DNA of 8,885 nt, from NCBI GenBank assembly GCA_900556975.1, contig USQZ01000057.1, positions 1 through 8,885 of the forward strand, given 5' to 3'. Below the pieces are notes generated by a model. That model ran no database searches. It was not told where the DNA came from and saw nothing but the letters and a program-made list of their open reading frames with translations. The DNA is from an uncultured Clostridium sp. (GTDB taxonomy: Bacteria; Bacillota; Clostridia; TANB77; CAG-508). Shown in pieces: positions 1-7,044 of this stretch (its first letter is position 1; every line of letters begins with the position of its first letter). The position numbers and the translations under genes were made by a program.

Positions 1-60
1 GAACTCACTTCGTTCGTTTGGTCCCTGCGCGGTGATTCAAAAATTTTATATGTATGTTTC
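1..60. other. GC-richer left edge, possible repeat arm
   Basis: No gene is supported here. The first 38 bases are richer in G+C than the intergenic DNA that follows and contain TCACTTCGTTCGTTT (6-20) and a run TCCCTGCGCGGTG. The same TCACTTCG...TTT core occurs on the opposite strand at the right edge (8851-8862). This could be one arm of an imperfect palindromic repeat whose other arm lies outside the window. What kind of element it is cannot be told from this sequence alone. Confidence 0.35.
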
Positions 61-77
61 TTTTTAATTAATACTAA

Positions 78-106
78 TTGACAAATAGTGGAAATGATAT
101 TATAAT
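78..106 (+). promoter_or_regulatory. Consensus sigma-A promoter of the NDK-nucleotidyltransferase gene
   Basis: A perfect -35 box TTGACA (78-83) is followed by a 17-base spacer and a perfect -10 box TATAAT (101-106). Transcription would start near 113, giving a leader of about 55 bases before the ATG at 169. Such a strong promoter suggests constitutive expression. No obvious operator was seen; a weak inverted repeat AGATAT/ATATCT (130-150) lies in the leader. Confidence 0.85.
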
Positions 107-168
107 AACGTTGTTACCAAAATATGTAAAGATATGATATTAATATATCTATTTAAAGGGAGGTAATT

Positions 169-1596
169 ATGAGCAAAACGGAAATGCTTGGTAATGTAAC
201 TTTGTGTGTACTGAAACCTGATGCACTTAAGAGGAAGATTGTTGATTCTATAATCAACGATATTCGGAAGAACGAATATGAAGTAGGCAATTTTATTCAG
301 AAGCGTCTTACTGTAGATGAAGTTTGTACTTTGTATTACGAAAGCAAAAATCAACCATTCTTTTTGGATTTGATGAAGTACATGACGTCTGGTGAAGTGG
401 TGATTTGCTTGATTAAAGGTGGCGACAATGTTGTTGAAAGGTTTAACAATTTTGTCGGAGCTACAAACCCACAATACAGCCAGCCGGGTACTTTAAGAAG
501 AAAATATGGAATGAACATTTTGGAGAATACAATTCATTCATCAAATGAGAATAGATTGTATTACGAAATCAAGTGCTTGTACAAGGTTGAGTCTGCTGAA
601 GACATAATTAGCTTTCCTGATTATTTCATGCTAAAGGATGGTACTTATTGTCATACAGTGTCTGAGCATTGCTATGAAAAAGGAAAAGTTATTGGAATAC
701 CTAAATACTTTAAAGTTGCAGGTGCTGAAAGAGATACACGGCTTATCAACAGATATCAGTACGCAAGGAACAATTCAATTGAAGAATCTATTTTATACTC
801 AAAGCTTTTTAATAATATACAGGTTGGCAAAGTCGATAGATTCGGAGAAGAACTGTGCTTGTTTAAACCAGAAGAGATTGCTAGAATATACAATCCTTTT
901 GAGAAAACAAAAGACTTATATAATTACGATGGAAATGAAACAATTTTGAAGGATACAAAACAAATAATAGATATAATGATAAATGAACTAGGAATTTTAT
1001 TAGAGGACATAGGAATAGAAGGAAGCATTTTGCTCGAAGGATATACGGACTGTTCGGATATCGATATTGTTGTTAAAGGGAAAGAATCAGTAAGCATGCT
1101 GAGGCAGAACTTTAGCGGTTTGAAGAGAAATCCGGCAATTAAACTGTATGACAAATCTGATCTTAAGTTAATATTCTCAAGAAGAAAAAAATATGCATCG
1201 TTTGACACATTGGACGAGATGATTGAACAGGAGAAAAAACGGACAGTTGGGCTGATTAATGGCAGGAGATTCTGGATGCAGCCTATTTTAGGAAACAATT
1301 TCTTGGAAATGAAAGAAAAGAGAAGACTGTACAGACTGGGAGAATTTAAGTCGAATGTGGAGATTGTAGATGATACCAATTCTTTTCTCTGGCCGACTTA
1401 TTATATGGCTTATAATAAGCACTATGGTATTGTGAAGATTGAATGCTATGATCCGGTGTATATGAATCAAGCAGGTCAGTCGGATCAGGTGTTTATTAAT
1501 GCACCAATGTATATTGATTTGGATACAGAAGAGAAGATTGTTATTTTTGGACCATGGATTAAAAGCAGTCAGGTGTTCAAAAGAGTAAATAAGTAA
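169..1596 (+). CDS. Nucleoside diphosphate kinase domain fused to a predicted nucleotidyltransferase
   Basis: The 475-residue protein has two parts. Residues 8-140 match NDP kinase, the enzyme that moves phosphate from an NTP to an NDP through a phosphohistidine. Visible are K16 in LKPDA, Y57, F64/F65, T99 in GATNP, R110 in PGTLR, N120 and the catalytic histidine H123 in NTIHSSNE. Two positions differ from the usual family: the usual active-site Arg (Arg88 in human NDK) aligns with N93, and HGSD is replaced by HSSN. Residues 150-475 resemble predicted polymerase-beta-type nucleotidyltransferases of the archaeal COG1665 kind. Support is a segment LKDGTYCHTV (155-164), the catalytic GS...DxD motif with G285-S286 and D297/D299 in SDIDIVV, and a basic GLINGRRFW segment (361-369). 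The COG1665 match is from memory. The start is supported by AAAGGGAGG five bases upstream of the ATG. The gene stands alone between its own promoter and terminator. Base use is richer in G+C than the genes at 2411-5138, suggesting separate ancestry. I know of no characterised protein with this fusion; the substrate is unknown. Confidence 0.85.
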   Translation: MSKTEMLGNVTLCVLKPDALKRKIVDSIINDIRKNEYEVGNFIQKRLTVDEVCTLYYESKNQPFFLDLMKYMTSGEVVICLIKGGDNVVERFNNFVGATNPQYSQPGTLRRKYGMNILENTIHSSNENRLYYEIKCLYKVESAEDIISFPDYFMLKDGTYCHTVSEHCYEKGKVIGIPKYFKVAGAERDTRLINRYQYARNNSIEESILYSKLFNNIQVGKVDRFGEELCLFKPEEIARIYNPFEKTKDLYNYDGNETILKDTKQIIDIMINELGILLEDIGIEGSILLEGYTDCSDIDIVVKGKESVSMLRQNFSGLKRNPAIKLYDKSDLKLIFSRRKKYASFDTLDEMIEQEKKRTVGLINGRRFWMQPILGNNFLEMKEKRRLYRLGEFKSNVEIVDDTNSFLWPTYYMAYNKHYGIVKIECYDPVYMNQAGQSDQVFINAPMYIDLDTEEKIVIFGPWIKSSQVFKRVNK

Positions 1597-1631
1597 AAAG
1601 TACCTTTTTTATTACCTAGTTTGGTAAGAAG

Positions 1632-1675
1632 AAAATATCGCTAATTCTAAAAAAGAGTTAGCGATATTTTTAACT
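1632..1675 (+). terminator. Strong intrinsic terminator of the NDK fusion gene
   Basis: A perfect 13-bp stem AAAATATCGCTAA (1632-1644) pairs with TTAGCGATATTTT (1658-1670). It extends inward by four more pairs, one of them T-G, leaving an AAAAA loop at 1649-1653. The right arm ends in a T run continuing to 1671. It lies 35 bases past the TAA at 1596. Confidence 0.85.
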
Positions 1676-1781
1676 CTAATGATGTTTCTAAGTTATATAA
1701 GATGATTATTATAATAGTGTTATAAATGTTTATTTTTCTAATATAGGAAAGTTTTCAGAAATTTCTATATACAAAACAAGA

Positions 1782-1801
1782 TTCCAAAATTTTATTTGGA
1801 A
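1782..1801 (-). terminator. Possible weak terminator of the NUDIX gene
   Basis: A 7-bp stem TTCCAAA/TTTGGAA with a six-base loop lies 13 bases past the NUDIX stop. Read on the minus strand it is followed by TCTTGTTTTGT, a modest T-rich tail. The stem is short and AT-rich, so it may be only partly effective. Confidence 0.4.
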
Positions 1802-1814
1802 ATAATTACTGATT

Positions 1815-2237
1815 TTATAGATATTCAATTATTCCTTTTGGAAAAATAATTTTTTCTCCAGATTTAAATTCATTAATGCTAATCCATTCTCCTGGAGAAG
1901 CTATATCATCATCTAATATTGTGTAATTTTCTTTCAATGATTCTTCTGGTATTGTAATATCAAATAGATAAACTAATTCATGACCATTTTTCCCATTATA
2001 AACAAAGTGGCTATCTATAGTACCTAATTCTTTGTTTACTAAAATATCAATATTTAATTCTTCTTTAAATTCTCTTTTAACCGCTTCTAGCGGAGTCTCA
2101 TTTTCTTCAATTCCACCGCCCAGACATCTATAGAAGTCTATTTGCTCAACTTTGTCATGACCTTTTTCAACAAGAACTTTGTTATCCTTTATTGTAATAC
2201 CCAATGCAACTTTTCTTAAATCTTTTTCTTTAAACAT
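1815..2237 (-). CDS. NUDIX hydrolase
   Basis: This 140-residue single-domain protein carries the NUDIX box G-x5-E-x7-RE-x2-EE-x-x at residues 41-63: G41, E47, then REFKEELNI with the metal-binding E59 and E60. The box fits the consensus except that the usual Gly near its end is N62. Family members hydrolyse nucleoside diphosphates linked to another group X, with Mg2+, in the cytosol. The substrate cannot be read from the sequence; acidic residues at 100-110 are not diagnostic. I chose the ATG at 2237 because AGGTGGGG lies five bases upstream and a consensus promoter (2274-2302) sits between it and the farther in-frame ATG at 2306, which would be upstream of the transcript start. The gene converges on the NDK fusion and diverges from the phosphodiesterase gene, so it is transcribed alone. 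Confidence 0.9.
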   Translation of the reverse strand: MFKEKDLRKVALGITIKDNKVLVEKGHDKVEQIDFYRCLGGGIEENETPLEAVKREFKEELNIDILVNKELGTIDSHFVYNGKNGHELVYLFDITIPEESLKENYTILDDDIASPGEWISINEFKSGEKIIFPKGIIEYL

Positions 2238-2273
2238 AAAAACCCCACCTTTATAATATTTTAAACAGAGGTC

Positions 2274-2302
2274 ATTATACTTTATATTCATGATAAAGTC
2301 AA
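2274..2302 (-). promoter_or_regulatory. Consensus sigma-A promoter of the NUDIX gene
   Basis: On the minus strand, -35 TTGACT (2302-2297) is followed by 17 bases and -10 TATAAT (2279-2274). The predicted start is near 2267, about 30 bases upstream of the ATG at 2237. This promoter fixes the NUDIX start codon. Confidence 0.85.
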
Positions 2303-2339
2303 ACAATAACCACTTGGTAAAATATGTATATGAGAGCTA

Positions 2340-2368
2340 TTGAGATTTTATGCAAGTTATAATATTAT
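2340..2368 (+). promoter_or_regulatory. Likely promoter of the phosphodiesterase gene
   Basis: TTGAGA (2340-2345), a 17-base spacer and TATTAT (2363-2368) form a reasonable sigma-A promoter, with a start near 2375 and a leader of about 35 bases. A perfect TATAAT at 2358-2363 is an alternative -10 box but lacks a recognisable -35 box at the right distance. Confidence 0.5.
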
Positions 2369-2410
2369 ATATGTGGTATATTTATTTAAAAAGAGAGGAA
2401 AGTGATTGAT

Positions 2411-3574
2411 ATGTCAAATGAAATACTATTGCCGAATTATGAGAAGTCAATATTAAATTTAATAACATCTGTTTTGAAAAAATATGATGTTGAATCTGAT
2501 TATTCAGAACTTAATGAGCTTAAAGAGATAATTAATAAAGATTATAATAATGTTGTAATGCTTATTTTAGATGGAATGGGAGAGAATGTTTTATCATATA
2601 ATTCTCCAAATGGATTTTTTGAGCAAAATAAATTATGTAATATTACAAGTGTTTTTCCTTCAACAACAACTGCAGCAATGACTACATACTATTCTGGAAA
2701 ACCACCTATTGAAACAGGATGGATAGCCTGGACACAATATTTTAAAGAGTACGGAAAATATATTAATGTACTTGCTGAAGAAGATGATTTAAATGGTGAA
2801 ATATTAGAACAAAAAGATTTGAAAATAGCTGATATAATAGGATACAAACCTATTTATGAAAAAATTCTTGAGAAGAATAAAGATGTTCAAGTATGCGAAA
2901 TTATGCCTGCATATTGCAGAAAGAAAACAAAATTAACAATTAGCGCTAATAATATTGATGAAGTTTGTTATGGAATTTCAACTATTTGTTCTTGTAATAA
3001 GAAGAAAAATTTTGTATTTGCATATTGTGATAATCCAGATGGGATTTTACATAAGACTGGTTGCCACTCACCAGAGACAAAAGAGTTTATCAAGATGGCT
3101 GAAGATAGGGTAGAACAGCTGGTTGGTGAGTTACGAGGAACGAATACACTTCTAATTATTTCAGCTGATCATGGTCATAATGATATAAAAGAAAAGGTTA
3201 GTATTTTGGATTTGCCTGAAATTGAAGATTGTTTAATTATGCCACCTTCGTTAGAGGCAAGAGCAATTAGTTTTAATGTAAAAGAAGATAGAAAACAAGA
3301 TTTTGAAAATGAATTTAATAAAAGATTTAAAGATACATATATTTTATATACAAAGGAAGATTTTATAAAATCTGGTTTGATGGGTAATGGAAAGCAACAT
3401 AGAAAGATAGATGATTTTATTGGAAATTATGTTGCGATTGCGGTTTCTGATACAATTATTGCACTTGAGAATTATTCTAATATGGAGAGAAAAAGAAAAT
3501 CAGAGAAGAAGTCTACTCATTGCGGGCTTACGAGAAATGAAATGTTAGTTCCAGTAATTGCATTTGAAATATAA
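2411..3574 (+). CDS. Alkaline phosphatase superfamily protein, phosphodiesterase/nucleotide pyrophosphatase type
   Basis: The 387-residue protein has the complete two-metal active-site set of the type I phosphodiesterase/nucleotide pyrophosphatase branch. In order these are D54 in LILDGMG, a nucleophilic Thr in FPSTTTAAM (residues 85-87, most likely T86), D210 and H214 in NPDGILHK, D253-H254 in SADHGHND, and H370 in THCGLTRNEMLVP. Such enzymes cleave phosphodiester, pyrophosphate or phosphonate bonds through a covalent Thr intermediate. There is no signal peptide or membrane segment, so it should act in the cytosol, unlike many relatives. The ATG at 2411 is preferred: AGAGAGGA ends 11 bases upstream, somewhat far, but the in-frame GTG at 2402 would lie only two bases from it. 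The gene ends in a hairpin before the aminotransferase gene, so the two may be separate transcripts although they share orientation and very low G+C. The substrate is unknown; nucleotides, nucleotide sugars or small phosphoesters are all possible. Confidence 0.85.
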   Translation: MSNEILLPNYEKSILNLITSVLKKYDVESDYSELNELKEIINKDYNNVVMLILDGMGENVLSYNSPNGFFEQNKLCNITSVFPSTTTAAMTTYYSGKPPIETGWIAWTQYFKEYGKYINVLAEEDDLNGEILEQKDLKIADIIGYKPIYEKILEKNKDVQVCEIMPAYCRKKTKLTISANNIDEVCYGISTICSCNKKKNFVFAYCDNPDGILHKTGCHSPETKEFIKMAEDRVEQLVGELRGTNTLLIISADHGHNDIKEKVSILDLPEIEDCLIMPPSLEARAISFNVKEDRKQDFENEFNKRFKDTYILYTKEDFIKSGLMGNGKQHRKIDDFIGNYVAIAVSDTIIALENYSNMERKRKSEKKSTHCGLTRNEMLVPVIAFEI

Positions 3575-3581
3575 TTATGAA

Positions 3582-3628
3582 AATACCAGTATGTAGTTCG
3601 TTATACTTACATACTGATATTATTTTAA
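3582..3628 (+). terminator. Terminator-like hairpin after the phosphodiesterase gene
   Basis: CAGTATGTA (3587-3595) pairs perfectly with TACATACTG (3608-3616). The stem extends outward through one C-A mismatch to 3582 and 3621. The loop is 12 bases, and the structure is followed by the T-rich stretch ATTTTAAT. It lies just past the TAA at 3574. Termination may be partial because the tail is short. Confidence 0.55.
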
Positions 3629-3662
3629 TGACTAGTTTCAAATCATATTATAAGGTTGTTTT

Positions 3663-3718
3663 AAGTACAAGTTTATTCTATGCAATTAATTTTTTCCGAA
3701 TAAATTGAAAAGTACAAG
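3663..3718 (+). repeat. Direct repeat AAGTACAAG, two copies 47 bases apart
   Basis: The nine-base word AAGTACAAG occurs at 3663-3671 and again at 3710-3718. The second copy lies inside the probable aminotransferase promoter spacer. Two phased copies could be a regulator binding site, but in AT-rich DNA a chance repeat of nine bases is also possible. Confidence 0.35.
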
Positions 3719-3732
3719 CATATGATTATAAA
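3705..3732 (+). promoter_or_regulatory. Possible promoter of the aminotransferase gene
   Basis: TTGAAA (3705-3710), a 16-base spacer and TATAAA (3727-3732) place a transcript start near 3739, directly before the ribosome site AAGAGGA (3741-3747). If used, it excludes the in-frame ATG at 3722 and supports the start at 3755. Read-through from the phosphodiesterase gene is the alternative. Confidence 0.4.
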
Positions 3733-3754
3733 AAAGAGAAAAGAGGATATGTGT

Positions 3755-5138
3755 ATGAGTGAATTAGTATTTTTTAATGAAAAAGCTTCAAAGGTTTGTA
3801 ATGATGTTGATGAACTAAGAGGAGTATGGCCGCCAAAGGTAGAGGATAAAAATTTTTTAAATGAGTATTTAGAATCTAGAAATTTTGTGTCAAATAAAAA
3901 CGACGAAATTGGTAATTTTGAAAAAGAAATGGCACAATATTTAGATACTAAATACTTTTCTTTTTTTGAGTCAGGCGCTTCAGCATTGCATTCAGCTTTA
4001 ATTGCTTGTGATGTTTCATATGGAGATGAGGTTATTGTTCCTGCATGGACGTTTGCAGCGCCAGCATTTCAAGTAATTAGAACAGGTGCGATTCCTATAT
4101 TTGCAGATGTTAAAGAAGATACATATAACATAGATGAAGGACAAGTTGAAGAATTATTAAATAAATTCAAAAAGGTAAAGGCGATTATTGCTGTTAATAT
4201 GCAAGGTTATCCAAGTAACTTGAAAGAACTTAGAAAAATTGCTGATAAATATGGAGTTAAATTAGTTGAAGATTGTGCTCAGGCATTTGGAGCAAAAATT
4301 GATAATAAATATGTAGGAACATATGGCGATATAGGATGTTTTAGTTTTATGTCTGTGAAGCAATTGGCTTCGTGTGGAGAGCTAGGAGGACTTTGTACTA
4401 ATAATGTAGATTTATTTAATAAGGCTAATTCTGTTAAAACATATGCTCAAAAGATTGTAGAAGGTGATCTTAATTTTTATTATAATTCTTTTACTTATGG
4501 ATATAATTATAAGCCTAGTGCACTTAATTGTTTGTTTTTGAGATACCAGTTAGAAAATTTTGATAATGTGATTAAGAAGATTCAAAAAAATGCAGATAAA
4601 CTAACAGAATATTTAAAAAATAATATTGATTTTTTGAATCCTCCTAAAATAGAAAATGGCTATGAGCATGTGTATCATTTATATAGAATTAATTGCGATG
4701 TAAAAAAAATAGGAGTAGAGAATGTTCGGAAAGTTCAGAGAGATAATTATGAAAGTATTGAAAGCAGAGGGATTGACTACACGATTGTATCAAACTCATC
4801 CTGTTTATAAGCAACTGATATTCCAGAAAATTTTTGATGGGGACGAATATCCATGGAAATTTAATAAGGAGTATATGGATTTATATAAAGAGAATTATTC
4901 AAACTATAGCCATGTACAGACATTAAATGTGATTGATAATACGTTTGCAATTGGGAACAAAAGTTCTGCACCATTTTATTTTATGCAAGATGAGGTCATA
5001 GATTTGTATATACAGGGATTTGAGAAGATTAAAGAGAATATAAATCAAATAGTGGAGTATTGTAATGATGAGGAAGAGTATCATAGTCCATATGAAGGAA
5101 TTGCTAGGTTATCAGATACTAATGGAAAATTTATTTAA
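3755..5138 (+). pseudogene. DegT/DnrJ/EryC1-family PLP aminotransferase, split by a frameshift
   Basis: The first reading frame (3755-4810) encodes the large PLP domain of a DegT-type aminotransferase. Visible are the phosphate-binding ESGASALHSAL segment, D173 in VEDCAQAFGA (contacts the pyridine nitrogen), and the Schiff-base lysine K202 in FSFMSVKQLAS, followed by GELGG. The C-terminal small domain continues in another frame to 5138, starting KFREIIMKVLKAEG and including TTRLYQTHPVYK. Reading through needs one base removed near 4730-4732: CGG AAA GTT becomes CGG AAG TTC. The shift must lie after 4718 because the second frame has TAG stops at 4710 and 4716. Repaired, the protein would be about 460 residues, normal for the family. 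These enzymes usually aminate keto-sugars or cyclitols for surface glycans or secondary metabolites; the product here is unknown. The ATG at 3755 fits AAGAGGA at seven bases, better than the ATGs at 3722 or 3749. A second ATG at 4722, six bases after AGGAG (4711-4715), could start the second fragment separately. A sequencing error is quite possible. Confidence 0.85.
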
Positions 5139-5215
5139 TTATTATATAAAATGAAAGTTGTCTGAAATTCTTAGTATATAGAATTAAAAATATAAATACT
5201 TTATAGAAACCTAAA

Positions 5216-5248
5216 ATAAGCGAATCTATTTTTTGTAGATTCGCTTAT
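5216..5248. terminator. Bidirectional terminator between converging genes
   Basis: A perfect 13-bp stem ATAAGCGAATCTA (5216-5228) / TAGATTCGCTTAT (5236-5248) encloses the loop TTTTTTG. On the minus strand the stem is followed by TTTAGG, so it ends the regulator gene, whose stop is only five bases away. On the plus strand the tail is ATAAATTATT, weaker but still AT-rich, after the aminotransferase gene. A smaller 6-bp hairpin, AATTCT/AGAATT, lies at 5166-5185. Confidence 0.75.
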
Positions 5249-5253
5249 ATAAA

Positions 5254-6984
5254 TTATTCTTCAATAATTGGTGGAATGAAATTTTCAATAGCATTTCTTA
5301 ATTTCGGATGATAGATTACAAAATGAATTGCTGGACTATTATCTTTTGAAATCATAATGTATTTTTGATCATGAAAAGTTACTTGAATATTTTTAAATGT
5401 ACGGTTTGGACTTTTTGTTAATTTATAATTAGGTGTAATTTTTTCGTATTCTTGAGTTAATTTTAAATGGTCTTTATATTCATCATATGTATAATAAATT
5501 TTCTTTTCGTAAAAACATGTAGAAAGTGATAGCGAAATTAAATGTTTTTCAAAATCAGCTTTCGAATATTCAAAGTAGTCATCTTCTAAAATGTTTTTTT
5601 CAACTATATCAGATATAATTTTTTTCTTTTTTTCTATTTCTAAATAGATTGCGTTTATATCCACTTCTGAAACTTTATTTCTTTTTAATATTTTGGCTAA
5701 TAATTTTTTTGACATAGTGTGAATGGGGAGCGAAGATAAAATTCTTCTACGTTTTCCTTCTAATTTGGAATTTGACATTAAGAAGGCATTGAATTCATTT
5801 TGATTTTCTGCACGGTATATATCCATAAGTGAGTTAGCTTTTTTCAATAAGTGATCGGCTTTTGATTTGTAGTAGGCAATTTCTGATTTATTTGTAGTTA
5901 AATAATATTTTCCATCTGAATGATAGCCATTTATACTTTCGCCATTAAGAGCTACAGTTCCTGAAACATAGTTTAAGTGACCATAAATATTTGTATTTGC
6001 ATTTTTAAAGTAGAATGGAGAAATTTGACCTGTCATATAAATTGGAATCCAACTTTCTAGTCCAAGCATCATTTCTTCAAATGGTCTATCTAGGTTATGA
6101 ATTATATTTAAATGTAATCCTTTTTTTAGAGTCATAGCAATTGCAAACATCCACTTTTTGCCGAAGTCTACGTCTTCTGCCATATCTTCCATTGGCATAT
6201 CGCTACACATGAAGACTGGTTCAGTTGATTTTGAAAGTACAGTTGCTTTGAAGAAATCTAGTTCACCTTTTTTCATTTCTTCTAGACCATAGTAGTTTCT
6301 TGAGGAAGCTTTGTAAAATGGCACAAAAGGAATTTTCATCTCATCAAAATGAATTGCTTTTATGTATTCATTTAAATCGAATGTGTCTAAATGATTTAGG
6401 AAATTGCTAACATATGTACTGTCTGAATATGAGTTATTTGAAATCCATTTATTAAGTTCTGAGTAATAGTCTGTTTCATTTTCTATGTCTGCTATTGAGC
6501 AATCCATTAAAATAGAAAGAGTTTCTTTATTTTCAGTGGTTTTATATTTATTTACTATAAATGAGCAAACTGCATTTATGAATTCTTTCGGTTTGGATGG
6601 ATTTCTGTTTCCTGAACGAATTTTAGAAATGAATGAAGCATCATATCCAATAAAACGTGATAGTTCAGCAATGTTGATGTTTAATGCAGAAATAATTGCG
6701 TTTATATTTTTGCTTAAATCTTCAAAATTAATATCTATATCGTTTAATGAACTAGCTAATTTACTTGAAATTTCTTTTTTAGTTAGTTCTATATTGTTGT
6801 TCTGACTAAGTTCATATAAGCCATCAACTAATTGATCAAATTGTTTGCTTTTTAGTGTTGGTGTTCGTTCTCCTTTTCTGTAACGACTAATAACTGCGGA
6901 TGATAATTGTGAAGTAGTTGATAGGTCTTTTGATGAGCAATTAATTTGTTCTATATATTTGTTTAATACTTCTGAGAATGTCAT
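5254..6984 (-). CDS. Large transcriptional regulator with two Xre-like helix-turn-helix segments
   Basis: The 576-residue protein has two N-terminal segments that look like Xre/Cro-type DNA-binding helices. The first spans about residues 15-57 (LSSAVISRYRKGERTP) and the second about 94-140 (IAELSRFIGYDASFISKIRS and NRNPSKPKEF). The remaining 430 residues have no signal peptide or membrane helix and no domain I can name. The most distinctive block is LHLNIIHNLDRPFEEMM (290-306), followed by GLESWIPIYMTGQISPFYFK; it looks conserved and could be a ligand-sensing core. A lysine-rich, probably helical stretch covers roughly 365-460. AGGAGGT-like GGAGGT lies four bases before the ATG. The gene has its own promoter, is divergent from the surface-protein gene at 7221 and is closed by the hairpin at 5216-5248. 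I infer that it regulates itself and perhaps the divergent surface-protein gene. Similar large Xre-family proteins occur in Clostridia (from memory), but I know no function for them. Confidence 0.8.
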   Translation of the reverse strand: MTFSEVLNKYIEQINCSSKDLSTTSQLSSAVISRYRKGERTPTLKSKQFDQLVDGLYELSQNNNIELTKKEISSKLASSLNDIDINFEDLSKNINAIISALNINIAELSRFIGYDASFISKIRSGNRNPSKPKEFINAVCSFIVNKYKTTENKETLSILMDCSIADIENETDYYSELNKWISNNSYSDSTYVSNFLNHLDTFDLNEYIKAIHFDEMKIPFVPFYKASSRNYYGLEEMKKGELDFFKATVLSKSTEPVFMCSDMPMEDMAEDVDFGKKWMFAIAMTLKKGLHLNIIHNLDRPFEEMMLGLESWIPIYMTGQISPFYFKNANTNIYGHLNYVSGTVALNGESINGYHSDGKYYLTTNKSEIAYYKSKADHLLKKANSLMDIYRAENQNEFNAFLMSNSKLEGKRRRILSSLPIHTMSKKLLAKILKRNKVSEVDINAIYLEIEKKKKIISDIVEKNILEDDYFEYSKADFEKHLISLSLSTCFYEKKIYYTYDEYKDHLKLTQEYEKITPNYKLTKSPNRTFKNIQVTFHDQKYIMISKDNSPAIHFVIYHPKLRNAIENFIPPIIEE

Positions 6985-7016
6985 GGGTACCTCCGTAATT
7001 TTTAAAAGATGAGTCT

Positions 7017-7044
7017 ATTATAACACATTTATTTAATATGCCAA
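7017..7044 (-). promoter_or_regulatory. Promoter of the helix-turn-helix regulator gene
   Basis: On the minus strand, -35 TTGGCA (7044-7039), a 16-base spacer and -10 TATAAT (7022-7017) with an extended TG (TGTTATAAT) form a strong promoter. The predicted start is near 7010, about 26 bases before the ATG at 6984. Confidence 0.8.

Noticed and set aside
100..474. Open frame of 124 codons on the minus strand
   Set aside because: It lies antisense to the NDK domain, whose motifs are unmistakable, crosses that gene's promoter, and has no recognisable domain.
638..949. Open frame of 103 codons on the plus strand
   Set aside because: It is inside the fusion gene in another frame, has no ribosome site worth noting and no family signature.
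924..1470. Two minus-strand open frames (924-1379 and 1288-1470)
   Set aside because: Both are antisense to the nucleotidyltransferase region, overlap each other, and are Ser/Phe/Ile-rich as expected for shadows of AT-rich coding DNA.
2238..2306. N-terminal extension of the NUDIX protein to an ATG at 2306
   Set aside because: The consensus promoter at 2274-2302 and the ribosome site at 2243-2250 place the transcript start downstream of this ATG.
4702..4709. A8 run as a slippage site explaining the aminotransferase frameshift
   Set aside because: Dropping or adding an A here leads straight into TAG at 4710 or fails to reach the second frame; the shift must occur after 4718.
6485..6805. Plus-strand open frame of 106 codons
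   Set aside because: Antisense to the DNA-binding part of the regulator, with no ribosome site or domain.
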